64,000 nt of DNA from Corynebacterium minutissimum (GCF_016889765.1 NZ_CP069533.1:806001-870000), one strand, 5' to 3'. Counted from the stretch's first letter, positions 42,783 through 52,359 are shown. Made by a program: numbers and translations. Notes: generated by a model not told the origin, from the letters alone.

Positions 42783-43115
42783 ATGGCTAACCAGCACGAT
42801 ACCTGCTCCTGTCACGAGCCTGGAGTGCACGGCTATAACTCCGATAGCGAACAGAAAGCGAAGTATCTGGCTCGCCTCAAGCGCATTGAAGGGCAGACCC
42901 GCGGCATTCACCGCATGATCGATGAGGACCAGTACTGCATTGACATCATTACGCAGATATCGGCAGTGACTTCAGCGCTGGAAAACGTCTCTCTCGCACT
43001 CCTTGAGGACCACATTGAGCACTGCGTGGCCGGCGCTGCCACCAAAGACGAGCAAGAGGCCACAGAGAAGCTGGAGGAGGCCATGAGGGCCATTAGGAAA
43101 CTCGTCAAAAGCTAG
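42783..43115 (+). CDS. csoR: CsoR-family copper-sensing repressor
   Basis: 110 residues, all-helical DUF156 fold. The Cu(I) triad is intact: Cys52, His77 and Cys81, with the same 25 and 4 residue spacings as Cys36-His61-Cys65 of M. tuberculosis CsoR. The N-terminal tail HDTCSCHEPG carries extra Cys and His that could bind metal. CsoR leaves its operator when copper rises. No copper exporter or chaperone is next to it; the target must be elsewhere. ATG 42783 is chosen because the upstream frame overlaps tRNA-Glu. A terminator follows. Confidence 0.92.
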   Translation: MANQHDTCSCHEPGVHGYNSDSEQKAKYLARLKRIEGQTRGIHRMIDEDQYCIDIITQISAVTSALENVSLALLEDHIEHCVAGAATKDEQEATEKLEEAMRAIRKLVKS

Positions 43116-43180
43116 CAGAGCTAACGCTCAGCACTGGGGAGCAGCAGAGCAAGATAAACAAGCAAGAAAAGAAAAGAAAA

Positions 43181-43207
43181 AAGAGCCGCCCAAAGGCGGC
43201 TCTTTTT
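43181..43207. terminator. Bidirectional terminator between csoR and tRNA-Lys
   Basis: AAGAGCCGCC, CAAA loop, GGCGGCTCTT then TTT on the plus strand; an A-rich tract on the left gives a U-run on the minus strand. It serves csoR and tRNA-Lys. Confidence 0.93.
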
Positions 43208-43208
43208 G

Positions 43209-43281
43209 TGGGCCCTGCGGGGATCGAACCCGCGACCTGCGGATTAAAAGTCCGTAGCTCTACCAGCTGAGCTAAAGGCCC
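43209..43281 (-). tRNA. tRNA-Lys (TTT)
   Basis: 73 nt, minus strand, GGGCCTTTAGCTCAGCTGG at the 5' end; anticodon loop CTTTTAA gives TTT. The 3' end abuts the csoR terminator. Confidence 0.97.
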
Positions 43282-43323
43282 AACGCTCCTACATTGTAGT
43301 AGGTGGCCTTCTAGAAAAGAAAA

Positions 43324-43365
43324 TAGCCCTCACCTAGAAGTGAATGAAGCGGTGAGGGCCACTAT
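43324..43365 (-). terminator. Terminator after actA
   Basis: GCCCTCACC (43326-43334) pairs with GGTGAGGGC (43351-43359), 16-nt loop; CTATTTTC follows on the minus strand. It lies 37 nt beyond the actA stop. Confidence 0.85.
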
Positions 43366-43395
43366 TCGGCAAGGACTGCCGTGGGGACGAGCGAA

Positions 43396-44898
43396 CTAGC
43401 CGCGCATGTCACCCTTCTCCATGAAGTTCACCTGGAACTCGAAGGCGGTCTTCAGATCGTGCGGGGTGTGCTGGAACTTGTTGGCCTTGGCACGCTCGAA
43501 GTACTCCTCCAGCAACGGACGGTAGTCCGGGTGAGCCACTGCGATGACCTTCTCAACGCGCTCCTTCGGAGCCAAGCCACGAAGGTCAGCAACGCCATAC
43601 TCGGTGATGATCACCATGGTGTCGTGCTCAGTGTGGTCGGTGTGGGACACGAACGGCACAACGGCGGAGATGGCGCCGTCCTTGGCCACCGACGGGGACA
43701 CGAAGGTGGAGATGTAAGCGTTACGGGTGAAGTCACCAGAGCCACCGGTACCGTTCATGATGCGGGAGCCGGAAACGTTGGTGGAGTTAATGTTGCCGTA
43801 GATATCGCCCTCAATCATGCCGTTGGAGGAAATCAGGCCGACGCGGCGGATAACCTCCGGGTGGTTGGATACCTGCTGCGGGCGCAGGATGATGTGCTTG
43901 GCGTAGCGCTCTGCCTCAGCGTTCATCTTGTCCGCGTACTCCGGGGACAGCGCGAAGGAGGTCGCGGAGGCGACGGTCATCTTGCCGGCATCAATCAGGT
44001 CGAGCATGCCGTCCTGAATAACCTCGGTATAAGCCTGGATGTTCTCAAACTTGGAATCCAGCAGGCCAGCCATCACGGCATTCGGGACGTTGCCCACGCC
44101 AGACTGCATGATGAACTTGTCATACTCGAGGCGGCCAGCAGCGACCTCACCTTCAAGAAACTCGATGAAGTTCGCAGCAATCTTCTCAGAGACCTCATCC
44201 GGAGCCTTAAACGGAGCGTTGCGGTCCGGAGCGTTGGTCTTGACCACAGCCACGACCTTCTCTTCCGGAATCTCAATGTAGGTGGTACCAACGCGGTCAG
44301 CCGGCTTAGTGATCGGAATCGGCTGACGGTTCGGCAGCTTCTCAATCTTGTAGATATCGTGCATGCCCTCGAGGTTCTCGGACTGCCACTCGTTGATCTC
44401 AATAATGATCTTGTCAGCGGCCTCGATGTACTCGAGGTTGTTGCCCACCGCAGAAGACGGGACGATGTTGCCGTTCTCATCAATACGGACGGCCTCAATA
44501 ATGGCTACCTGGAAGTCACCATAGAAGCCTTCTTCAACCTGCTGGCCAGAGTGGGAAAGGTGGATGTCTTGATAGAGGGCGGAGCCGTCGTTAAAACGGT
44601 TACGCAGAGCCGGGTCCGAGTTGTACGGGGAGCGGAAGCGGATGGCGTTAGCCTCTGCCAGCACACCGTCACAGTCCGGAGCGGTGGAGGCACCGGAGAA
44701 TACGTCGATCTTAAACTCCTCGCCTGCCTCGTGAGCGGTCTTGGCCTTCTCAGCGATGGCAGTAGGCAGGGCCTTCGGGTAGCCAGCGCCGGTAAAGCCG
44801 GAGATACCAACGCGGTCACCATGGTTGACAAACTTTGCAGCCTCGTCGGCGCTCATAACAAGCTTCTCAAACGGTGCGTACGCAATTCTCTCAGACAT
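43396..44898 (-). CDS. actA: Succinyl-CoA:acetate CoA-transferase
   Basis: 500 residues of the acetyl-CoA hydrolase/CoA-transferase family. GISGFTGAGYPKALP near the start and GGSGDFTRNA, with ITEYGVADLRGL near the end, are family blocks. Glu292 in AYTEVIQDG corresponds by position to the catalytic Glu of Acetobacter AarC. In C. glutamicum this enzyme (ActA, also called Cat) recycles acetate and CoA alongside Ack-Pta, fitting the nearby ramA. ATG 44898 follows AGGAGG. The complementary strand is open over the whole length, a codon-bias shadow. Confidence 0.93.
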   Translation of the reverse strand: MSERIAYAPFEKLVMSADEAAKFVNHGDRVGISGFTGAGYPKALPTAIAEKAKTAHEAGEEFKIDVFSGASTAPDCDGVLAEANAIRFRSPYNSDPALRNRFNDGSALYQDIHLSHSGQQVEEGFYGDFQVAIIEAVRIDENGNIVPSSAVGNNLEYIEAADKIIIEINEWQSENLEGMHDIYKIEKLPNRQPIPITKPADRVGTTYIEIPEEKVVAVVKTNAPDRNAPFKAPDEVSEKIAANFIEFLEGEVAAGRLEYDKFIMQSGVGNVPNAVMAGLLDSKFENIQAYTEVIQDGMLDLIDAGKMTVASATSFALSPEYADKMNAEAERYAKHIILRPQQVSNHPEVIRRVGLISSNGMIEGDIYGNINSTNVSGSRIMNGTGGSGDFTRNAYISTFVSPSVAKDGAISAVVPFVSHTDHTEHDTMVIITEYGVADLRGLAPKERVEKVIAVAHPDYRPLLEEYFERAKANKFQHTPHDLKTAFEFQVNFMEKGDMRG

Positions 44899-45103
44899 TA
44901 AATCCTCCTATATGTACGAAAAAGGGCCTAGGTTACGGCCCCTTTCACTTAGTTACATACACCACATTAGCGAATGCGTGAAGAGTTTACCGCACTCTTT
45001 ACAAAACTGTGCACCCCCTCTCTATCCCCGATCCCCACATACGGTCCGCGCTACCTGTGGCAGCGTACGCTCAATTTGCCACCCCACCCTCTCACCGCGC
45101 ACA

Positions 45104-46258
45104 ATGAGCGACGTGACTCTTGCAATCGGAAATATTCAGCTCAATTCCCCCGTTGTTCTCGCCCCCATGGCCGGCGTGACCAACGTGGCTTTTCGTGTGC
45201 TGTGCCGCGAGCAAGAAATCGAAAAGACCGGAACGGTCTCCGGTCTCTACGTCTGTGAAATGGTGACGGCGCGGGCCCTTGTGGAGCGCAACCCGAAGAC
45301 CATCCACATGACCACCTTCGATCCGCAGGAAAACCCACGCTCCCTGCAGCTGTACACGGTAGATCCGGAGTACACGTATAAGGCAGCGAAAATGATCGTG
45401 GATGAGAACCTGGCAGATCACATCGATATGAACTTTGGATGCCCAGTCCCCAAGGTCACGCGTCGCGGTGGTGGTTCTGCCCTGCCGTATAAGCGCCGCC
45501 TCTTTGGCAATATCGTGGCGGCGGCAGTCAAAGCCACCGAAGGAACCGATATTCCAGTCACCGTCAAGATGCGCGTAGGCATCGATGACGAGCACCACAC
45601 GCACCTCGATGCTGGGCGCATTGCGGTGGAGGAAGGGGCGTCGGCAGTCGCACTTCACGGCCGCACCGCTGCGCAACGGTATTCCGGCCATGCGGATTGG
45701 AATGAGATTGCACGCCTTAAGGAACATCTTGCTGACACCGGTATCCCGGTGCTGGGCAACGGAGATATCTTCAAGGCCACCGATGCCCACGACATGATGG
45801 AGCAGACCGGCTGCGACGGCGTCGTCGTCGGGCGCGGCTGTTTGGGTCGCCCGTGGCTCTTCGCTGAGCTGTCCGCGCACCTGCGCGGCGAAGCAGTTCC
45901 TTCTGAGCCCACCCTCGGTGAGGTCACACGCATCATGACGCGCCATGCGGAGCTCTTGGCTCAGCATGAAGGTGAACGCCAGGCCAGCCGCGATATCCGC
46001 AAGCACATTGGGTGGTACCTGCGTGGCTTTCCTGTTGGCGGTGAGGTCCGGGCGGGTCTTTCCCGCGTCAATTCCCTTGAGGATCTGCGCGAACTCCTCG
46101 CGCCGTGGGCTGACTCACCTGCGCTTGCCGACGACGCCGATGGCGCCCGTGGCCGCCAAGGTTCTCCCGCCAAGGTAGTCCTCCCCGACGGTTGGTTGGA
46201 TGATCCTGAAGATGACACGGTGCCTGAGGGCGCGGAGCTGATGCATTCCGGCGGATAA
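45104..46258 (+). CDS. dusB: tRNA-dihydrouridine synthase
   Basis: 384 residues. FMN barrel start LAPMAGVTNVAFR, catalytic Cys113 in MNFGCP, VTVKMRVG and LHGRTAAQRYSG for phosphate and tRNA contact, and a C-terminal helical domain. It reduces uridines in the D-loop of tRNA. The last 60 residues are a low-complexity acidic tail not needed for the fold. ATG 45104 gives the normal N-terminus but no ribosome site is visible. Confidence 0.93.
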   Translation: MSDVTLAIGNIQLNSPVVLAPMAGVTNVAFRVLCREQEIEKTGTVSGLYVCEMVTARALVERNPKTIHMTTFDPQENPRSLQLYTVDPEYTYKAAKMIVDENLADHIDMNFGCPVPKVTRRGGGSALPYKRRLFGNIVAAAVKATEGTDIPVTVKMRVGIDDEHHTHLDAGRIAVEEGASAVALHGRTAAQRYSGHADWNEIARLKEHLADTGIPVLGNGDIFKATDAHDMMEQTGCDGVVVGRGCLGRPWLFAELSAHLRGEAVPSEPTLGEVTRIMTRHAELLAQHEGERQASRDIRKHIGWYLRGFPVGGEVRAGLSRVNSLEDLRELLAPWADSPALADDADGARGRQGSPAKVVLPDGWLDDPEDDTVPEGAELMHSGG

Positions 46259-46347
46259 GGGCTGCTGGAGTATCACTCCGTGAGATATTTATCGCCCGAC
46301 TGATTCCTAACGCGCGCTAGACCAAAAGATGAAGTAGTCTAGCAGAC

Positions 46348-47076
46348 ATGCGCGCAGCCTATCGTGAACAGCTGGATAATTTTGCCCATGATCTCATCAT
46401 CATGAGCGATACTGTCCATAATCTTATGACCCTCGCCTCCAAGGCGTTGCTGGAGGGTGCCCTCCAACCGGCCGAGGAGGCCGTCTCGCTGCGCGAAGAA
46501 CTCGATGAGGTCCGTGCGCGCTGCGAAGACCGCGCTGTGTCCCTACTGGCACTTGAGAACCCCATGGCGAAAGATCTCCGTCAAGTGATTTCTTCCATCT
46601 ACATCGTGGAGGACTACTACCGCATGGGCCGCTTAGCCCAGCACATTGCCACGAGTGCACGCCGCCGACACCCCGAAATTGTCGTTCCGGCGGACATCCT
46701 CGGCTTCTTTGAAGAGTACGCGCGCCTCGTTCTCGATATGTCCCTGGGATTGAAGGATCTCCTCATTACGCGTGACCCAGATCTGGCCCTGCGTCTCACG
46801 GATGATGATGATGCGGTCGATGACATCAACCAGCATCTGCTGCGAATCCTTACCCAGCGCGAGTGGAAGGGCACTGTACGCGAGGCGGTGGAAACCTCCC
46901 AGCTGTCCCGCTACTACGAGCGCTTCGCCGATCATTGTGCTTCCGCCGCTGGCCGCATCATTTACCTTGCCACCGGCTTGGATCCGGAACGCTATATGCA
47001 TAAGCGCGACCAGGAACAGCGCGAGGCCGAGCTGGAAGCCCGCATGGCTGAGCTCGAGCGCCAGTTCCACCGTTAA
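46348..47076 (+). CDS. phoU: Phosphate transport system regulator PhoU
   Basis: 242 residues, two repeats of a three-helix PhoU bundle; each has a metal-binding E/D-x-x-x-D face (LREELDEVRARCED and LTDDDDAVDDINQH). PhoU couples the Pst transporter to the phosphate two-component system. Unusually for some bacteria, it is not in the pst operon but faces it across a shared terminator. ATG 46348 lies 7 nt after TAGTCT, indicating a leaderless mRNA. Confidence 0.94.
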   Translation: MRAAYREQLDNFAHDLIIMSDTVHNLMTLASKALLEGALQPAEEAVSLREELDEVRARCEDRAVSLLALENPMAKDLRQVISSIYIVEDYYRMGRLAQHIATSARRRHPEIVVPADILGFFEEYARLVLDMSLGLKDLLITRDPDLALRLTDDDDAVDDINQHLLRILTQREWKGTVREAVETSQLSRYYERFADHCASAAGRIIYLATGLDPERYMHKRDQEQREAELEARMAELERQFHR

Positions 47077-47131
47077 TCCCCCGCCGGCTTTCCTGGCAGG
47101 CTGAACGCCAGCTTGCTCGAATAAAAAATAA

Positions 47132-47172
47132 CACTGCCCCCTCCTAGACCTTTCAGTCCGGGAAGGGGCAGT
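47132..47172. terminator. Terminator between phoU and pstB
   Basis: ACTGCCCC with CC further in pairs with GGAAGGGGCAGT across a 16-nt loop. The minus strand continues into TTATTTTTTAT, so it mainly ends the pst operon and probably also phoU. Confidence 0.85.
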
Positions 47173-47196
47173 CTGCGTGAAGCGAGTCTCTACGGT

Positions 47197-47970
47197 TTAA
47201 CCGAAGCGGCCGGAAATGTAGTCCTCAGTCTCCTTCTTGGAAGGATTCTCGAAGATCTTGGTGGTCTCGTCGAACTCCACGAGGTGACCCGGCTTACCGG
47301 TGGCCTCGAGGGAGAAGAAGCCCGTCTTATCGGACACACGAGCTGCCTGCTGCATGTTGTGGGTCACGATAACGATGGTGAAGTTCTCCTTCAGCTCGTG
47401 GATGAGGTCCTCCACAGCCAGGGTGGAAATCGGGTCGAGAGCGGAGCACGGCTCGTCCATGAGGAGAACCTCCGGCTCCACGGCAATCGCGCGAGCGATG
47501 CACAGACGCTGCTGCTGACCACCGGAGAGACCGCCGCCCGGCTTGTCCAGGCGGTCCTTCACCTCGTCCCACAGGTTTGCGCCGCGCAGGGACTTCTCTG
47601 CAACTTCCTTGAGCTTCTTCTTGTTTTTTTCGCCAGACAGCTTCAGGCCGGCAACCACATTGTCCTCGATGGACATGGTCGGGAACGGGTTTGCCTTCTG
47701 GAAGACCATGCCGATGGTGTTACGCACGGATACCGGGTCAACCTTGGAGTCATAGATGTTCTGACCGTCCAGGAGGATTTCACCCTTGACGTAGGCACCG
47801 GGAATAACCTCGTGCATACGGTTCAGGGTGCGCAGAACGGTGGACTTACCGCAGCCGGACGGGCCAATGAACGCGGTGACGGCCTTGGCAGGGATCTGCA
47901 TGTTGACGTTCTGCACGGCGTGGAAGTCGCCGTAGTAGATGTTCACGTCATTGAGCGCGAGCTTAGACAT
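47197..47970 (-). CDS. pstB: Phosphate ABC transporter ATPase
   Basis: 257 residues. Walker [10 protein letters not shown] at 36-44, signature LSGGQQQR, Walker [16 protein letters not shown] (the PstB-type CSALDP box) and H-loop VTHN. Last gene of pstSCAB. ATG 47970 follows a GGAG-type site (AAGAGGAGAAACTCCCTA). Confidence 0.97.
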   Translation of the reverse strand: MSKLALNDVNIYYGDFHAVQNVNMQIPAKAVTAFIGPSGCGKSTVLRTLNRMHEVIPGAYVKGEILLDGQNIYDSKVDPVSVRNTIGMVFQKANPFPTMSIEDNVVAGLKLSGEKNKKKLKEVAEKSLRGANLWDEVKDRLDKPGGGLSGGQQQRLCIARAIAVEPEVLLMDEPCSALDPISTLAVEDLIHELKENFTIVIVTHNMQQAARVSDKTGFFSLEATGKPGHLVEFDETTKIFENPSKKETEDYISGRFG

Positions 47971-48022
47971 TAGGGAGTTTCTCCTCTTAAGAATGTATGG
48001 CGGAATCGAGTGTTACGGCGAT

Positions 48023-48934
48023 CTATTTCTTGACCGAGAACTTCGCGGAGATGATACGGGCCGCGATGTTGAGGATGGCGATGAGGATAACCAGCGTCAG
48101 CGCTGCACCCCAGAGCTTATCCAGGACAGCCGGTTGTGCGCCGGCCTTGTACATATCCAGCATCATCAGCGGCAGCGAAGACTGCGAGCCCTTGAACGCG
48201 TCCCAGTTGATGATGGAGGAGGAACCAACAAGGACCAGCACCGGAGAAGACTCACCCATCACACGCGCAATTGCGAGCATGATACCGGTAACGATGCCGG
48301 ACAGTGCGGTCGGCAGGACAATTCTAGCGATGGTCTTCCACTTCGGAACACCCAGCGCATAGGAGGCCTCACGCAGGTCCATGGGAACCACGCGGAGCAT
48401 CTCCTCAGTGTTTCGCACGACGATAGGAATCATCAGCAGCACCAAGGAAAGCGCCACGGCGAAACCAGAGCGGCCAAAGCCGAAGAGCGTAATCCACATA
48501 GCGAAGATAAACAGCGCGGCAACGATGGACGGCACACCGGACAGGATGTCCACCATGAAGGTGGTGATACGGCCGAGCCAGCCGCCCTTGGAGTACTCCA
48601 CCAAGTAGATAGCGGTAAAGATACCGATCGGGATGGAGATGATGGAGGCCAAGATGGTCTGGATGAAGGTACCAATGATGGCGTGAGCAGCACCGCCGCC
48701 CTCAGCACTGTTCATGATGCCGCGCTGGGACGCGGTCCACCAATCGGCGCTGAAGATGATGCCGCTGCCGCGGGCAAAGAGTTCCCACAGAACCCATACC
48801 AGAGGGACCATGGCGAGAATCATGGCTGCCCACACCACGACGGTGGCAATGGTGTTGGTGGCCTTTCGGGAAGCCGAAATATCAAGGAAGGTAGCGCCTG
48901 CGGAGGCAGGCTTGGCGTTTGCAGTAGTAGTCAT
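48023..48934 (-). CDS. pstA: Phosphate ABC transporter permease PstA
   Basis: 303 residues with six membrane spans. The coupling-helix segment EASYALGVPKWKTIARIVLPTA is the typical EAA loop for PstA. It pairs with PstC to form the pore. pstC ends 13 nt upstream and pstB starts 52 nt downstream. Confidence 0.96.
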   Translation of the reverse strand: MTTTANAKPASAGATFLDISASRKATNTIATVVVWAAMILAMVPLVWVLWELFARGSGIIFSADWWTASQRGIMNSAEGGGAAHAIIGTFIQTILASIISIPIGIFTAIYLVEYSKGGWLGRITTFMVDILSGVPSIVAALFIFAMWITLFGFGRSGFAVALSLVLLMIPIVVRNTEEMLRVVPMDLREASYALGVPKWKTIARIVLPTALSGIVTGIMLAIARVMGESSPVLVLVGSSSIINWDAFKGSQSSLPLMMLDMYKAGAQPAVLDKLWGAALTLVILIAILNIAARIISAKFSVKK

Positions 48935-48947
48935 TGTGTCCTCCTCC

Positions 48948-49994
48948 CTACTTCTTCTTCACAATGGCGCGGGCAATGGCGTTGACCACGAAGGTCAGCA
49001 AGAACAGCATGAGGCCGGCGGCGATGTAGGCACCAGCGCGCATCTCATTACCGAACTCTGCGGATGCCAGGGCGATGGCCATGGCGAAGGTCGTACCGCC
49101 GTCGAAGAGCGAGAAGCGGAAGTCCACGAGCGGGGAGACAACCATGTACAGAGCCATGGTCTCACCCAGCGCACGACCGAGACCGAGCATGGAACCGGCG
49201 ATGTAGCCGGACATACCGAAGGGCAGCACCGTCATGCGGATAACCTCCCAGCGGGTTGCGCCCAGCGCCAAGGCAGACTCAATCTGACCAGGAGGAGTTT
49301 GGACGAAGACCTCACGTGCCGTAGCGGCGATAATCGGAAGAATCATCACGGCCAGCACGATGCCACCGGTGAAGAGGTTACGGCCGGTAGCAAACGACGG
49401 CGAGTTGTCGAAGACGGTGAAAAGGAAGAACCCGCCAGCCCAAGACTCCAGCCACGAGTAGAAACCGGAGAGAGCTGGGCCAAGGACCTGCCAGCCCCAC
49501 AGACCATAAACAATGGACGGGACCGCAGCGAGCATGTCCACGAGGAAGCCTAGCGGCTTGACCATACGTGCGGGTGCGTAGTTAGACAGGAAGATGGCAA
49601 TCGCCAGTGCAACCGGCATAGCCAGCAGCAGGGCGAAGACGGAGATAAGAACCGTGGTGCCGAACATGGTTGGGATACCGAACTTCATCGCGGAAGTATC
49701 GCCGGTCTCCCAACGGCCACCATAGGTGAAGAACCCCATGATGCCACCGTCGTTGACGCCCAGGGCAGGCACGGCACGCCACAGCAAGAAGCCCGCAATG
49801 GCAGCAATCATGACGGTGATCAAAGTGGCCGAAGCAGAAGAAAGGAATTCGAAGACTCGGTCGCCTGGGCGCTTAACTCCGCTACCAGAGTTAGCCATGG
49901 TAAGTTCTTCGGTTCCGCCGGTAGAAGGCCGCTCAGCAGCGGAGACGGAAAGTTCCGTCTGCTCTGGCGCCGTGGTGAGATTATTGTCTGCCAT
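48948..49994 (-). CDS. pstC: Phosphate ABC transporter permease PstC
   Basis: 348 residues. A long N-terminal cytosolic tail (about 45 residues, Ser/Glu-rich) precedes six membrane spans; the EAA loop reads ESALALGATRWEVIRMTVLP. The tail is longer than in E. coli PstC but common in Actinobacteria. Confidence 0.96.
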   Translation of the reverse strand: MADNNLTTAPEQTELSVSAAERPSTGGTEELTMANSGSGVKRPGDRVFEFLSSASATLITVMIAAIAGFLLWRAVPALGVNDGGIMGFFTYGGRWETGDTSAMKFGIPTMFGTTVLISVFALLLAMPVALAIAIFLSNYAPARMVKPLGFLVDMLAAVPSIVYGLWGWQVLGPALSGFYSWLESWAGGFFLFTVFDNSPSFATGRNLFTGGIVLAVMILPIIAATAREVFVQTPPGQIESALALGATRWEVIRMTVLPFGMSGYIAGSMLGLGRALGETMALYMVVSPLVDFRFSLFDGGTTFAMAIALASAEFGNEMRAGAYIAAGLMLFLLTFVVNAIARAIVKKK

Positions 49995-50048
49995 GAGACG
50001 TTCTAATCCTTTTCAGCGTTAAGAATGGAATTTGTCGTTACATACCTG

Positions 50049-50086
50049 CGCCCCCAAAGCGCGAATCGAGTGCGGCAGTGGGGGCG
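50049..50086 (-). other. Hairpin in the pstS-pstC gap
   Basis: CGCCCCCA (50049-50056) pairs with TGGGGGCG (50079-50086) over a 22-nt loop. There is no U-run. It could slow readthrough or protect the 3' end of pstS mRNA, giving more binding protein than permease. Confidence 0.5.
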
Positions 50087-50118
50087 GAGAGATATTTAGC
50101 TTTGTGAAGCTCTAGCGC

Positions 50119-51234
50119 TTACTGCAGAGCGTCAACAGCAGCCTTCAGCTTGTCCAGGTGTGCACCCTCAACCGGGATGAAGCCCTGGGAAGCGAGCTGG
50201 TCATCCTGGTGATCCAGGACGGTGGTGAAGAAGGCCTTGACCAGAGCGGAGGTCTCCTCATCGTAACCAGCGGAGCAAACGATGTTGTAGGTGGTCAGGA
50301 TGAGCGGGTATGCACCCTCGTCGTCAGACGCGAACAGAGCGTCGGAGTCAACAACCATGTTGTGCTCGGACTCGGTCTCCTTGAACTCCAGGTTCTCCAG
50401 AGCAACGTTGACGGACTCGGTGTTCAGCTCAACCGGACCGTGGCCGAAGTCGATCTTGGCCTTCTGAACGCCGTCTGCTTCCTTCTGGTCGGCAAAGCCA
50501 GCCTCAACGTAGGTGATAGCACCCTTGATGTTGGCAACCTGGTCAGCAACACCAGCGGAGCCGTTGGCACCCTCACCAACTGCATCCGGGAACTGCTTGC
50601 CCTCGCTGTCCCAGTCGCCGGTAGCGGCCTTCAGGAACTTCTGGAAGTTAGCGGAGGTACCGGACTCATCAGAGCGGAAGATGACGGTGATGTCCTCGTC
50701 CGGCAGGTCGGTGCCTTCGTTGTCAGCAGCGATTGCCTCATCGTTCCACTTGGTGATGTCACCCTTGAAGATCTTGGCCAGGGTCTTGGTGGAGAGGTTG
50801 ATCTCGGTGCCCTCGAGGTTGTAAGCGATAGCTACCGGACCGATGGTGGTCGGCAGGTGCCATGCCTCGTTGCCACCACAGCGCTCAGCAGCAGCCTCAA
50901 CCTCGCCCTCATCTTCCTTCAGAGCGGAGTCGGAACCAGCGAAGTCAGCCTGGCCGTTGGTGAAGGCCTCAACGCCGGCGCCGGAGCCGGAAGCGTTGTA
51001 GGACAAGGAAGCGTTCGGGTGATCCTCAGAGAATGCAGTCTGGAAGTAAGACATTGCATTCTGCTGGGAGGAAGCGCCGTCACCAACGAGCTCGCCAGAA
51101 ACTTCCGAGCTCTCGGAGCCGCCGTCAGCGGAGTCGGAACCAGAGTCGTTGGATTCAGAGCAGGCGACGAGAGCGGTGGAGGTAGCGGCAACGATGCCGA
51201 AGATTGCAGCGGTGCGCTTGAAGTTGCGAATCAC
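50119..51234 (-). CDS. pstS: Phosphate-binding lipoprotein PstS
   Basis: 371 residues. The signal ends in the lipobox LVAC with Cys25 as lipid anchor, then a Ser/Asp/Glu-rich linker. The binding fold has GDGASSQQ, SGSGAGVEAF and FRSDESGTSANFQKF, the last being the phosphate-binding SGT loop. First gene of pstSCAB, with direct-repeat sites upstream that fit PhoP/PhoR control. ATG 51234 follows GGAAAGG. Confidence 0.97.
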   Translation of the reverse strand: MIRNFKRTAAIFGIVAATSTALVACSESNDSGSDSADGGSESSEVSGELVGDGASSQQNAMSYFQTAFSEDHPNASLSYNASGSGAGVEAFTNGQADFAGSDSALKEDEGEVEAAAERCGGNEAWHLPTTIGPVAIAYNLEGTEINLSTKTLAKIFKGDITKWNDEAIAADNEGTDLPDEDITVIFRSDESGTSANFQKFLKAATGDWDSEGKQFPDAVGEGANGSAGVADQVANIKGAITYVEAGFADQKEADGVQKAKIDFGHGPVELNTESVNVALENLEFKETESEHNMVVDSDALFASDDEGAYPLILTTYNIVCSAGYDEETSALVKAFFTTVLDHQDDQLASQGFIPVEGAHLDKLKAAVDALQ

Positions 51235-51343
51235 GGGAAACCTTTCCGGTGTGGATACAAGAGAATGATTGTCCGAGGAAACCGTTCACTGCCCTGTTGA
51301 GGCGAGCACGATTAACTCACGAAACGTAAAGTTATCTCGAGTG

Positions 51344-51384
51344 GGTTAACCACACAAGGATCTGGAGGTAAACAATCGGTTAAC
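51344..51384 (-). promoter_or_regulatory. PHO-box-like repeats before pstS
   Basis: Minus-strand GTTAACC, GATT, GTTTACC (51384-51367) are two 7-bp repeats with 11-bp period; a further GTTAACC lies at 51350-51344, 23 bp on. This resembles the 11-bp direct repeats bound by PhoP/PhoR regulators in Actinobacteria. Confidence 0.6.
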
Positions 51385-51405
51385 TTGTACCAAAAACCCG
51401 TGAGA

Positions 51406-52326
51406 CTAGTCACTTTCAGCCCAGACGCAGTGCTCCTCCGCAATAGAAAAGCCTAGCCGTTCGTAGGCCTTAACCGCTGGCTCATTGTCTGCCTCGACAT
51501 AAAGGATCACCTTCTCGGCGCCTTTATCCACCATACGCTGCAGGCCAGCGCTCAGAAGTGGGCCACCCAATCGGCGTCCACGGAAAGCTTCTGACAATCC
51601 CACCACGTAGACCTCACCGAAAGCAGGATCTTCTTCGGTATGCCATTTAAGCCAGTGGAATCCCGCCATTGTGGGGGCAGCGCCATCAACGGAACCGCCT
51701 ATTTCCTCCCACAGGAAAAGTACATCAGCCGGATCAAACCACTCAGCTTCCATACCGCGCTGTAGGCGCTCGATGTCCCAGCCACCTTGCTCCGGGTGCC
51801 AGGAAAAAGCCTCATTGTTTGTGCGTACCCACTCGTTTTCCACATGCGCACGGTCATAACGCTCGACTGATTCCGTGTAGGACAAAATGTCCAACCCTTC
51901 GTCGAGCGAAGGCTGCCCGGCAGCGTCGCGCAATTTTTCATCTTTAATGGCCATGACCAGCAGGCGCCTGACGACGTCCATTCCATTCTTCTTCGCCAGT
52001 GCTTGTGCGGCGGGGAGATTGCCATGGGCCCACAGGTATGGGTGGGCCGGGAGGGCGTCGTAAAGCGCTTGCCCTACGCCCGCGCGCCGGTGATCGGGAG
52101 AAACAACAAGCTCCACCTGGTCGCCATCCCGTGCGGCCACCCCCACAATGCGTTCTCCGTCCACAGCCAGCAGGTGCTCGTGGCCCAGGCGGGCATCGCG
52201 CAGCCCAAGGAGGAACTGCTCAGAAAGCGGATCGATACCATCGTGAGCAGCGGCGTTCTGGGCAAGCTGCGCCACCTGTTCCGCGAGGTCTAGATGCTGC
52301 GGCAAGGTACGGGTTTCAATATGCAT
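51406..52326 (-). CDS. mshD: Mycothiol synthase
   Basis: 306 residues with two GNAT domains: an N-terminal one with SPDHRRAGVGQALYDAL and an active C-terminal one with GLSEAFRGRRLGGPLLSAGL, then VEADNEPAVKAYERLGF. MshD acetylates Cys-GlcN-Ins with acetyl-CoA to finish mycothiol, the main thiol of Actinobacteria. ATG 52326 lies 7 nt after TAGGCT with no ribosome site: a leaderless start. The longer frame upstream overlaps the divergent gene and is discarded. Confidence 0.93.
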   Translation of the reverse strand: MHIETRTLPQHLDLAEQVAQLAQNAAAHDGIDPLSEQFLLGLRDARLGHEHLLAVDGERIVGVAARDGDQVELVVSPDHRRAGVGQALYDALPAHPYLWAHGNLPAAQALAKKNGMDVVRRLLVMAIKDEKLRDAAGQPSLDEGLDILSYTESVERYDRAHVENEWVRTNNEAFSWHPEQGGWDIERLQRGMEAEWFDPADVLFLWEEIGGSVDGAAPTMAGFHWLKWHTEEDPAFGEVYVVGLSEAFRGRRLGGPLLSAGLQRMVDKGAEKVILYVEADNEPAVKAYERLGFSIAEEHCVWAESD

Positions 52327-52359
52327 GGTTCCCAGCCTACGTACGGTAGTAATAGAGGG

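Noticed and set aside
43381..44901. An open frame of 506 codons on the strand opposite actA
   Set aside because: It mirrors actA almost exactly, has no recognisable domain or ribosome site, and such mirrors are common in G+C-rich coding DNA.
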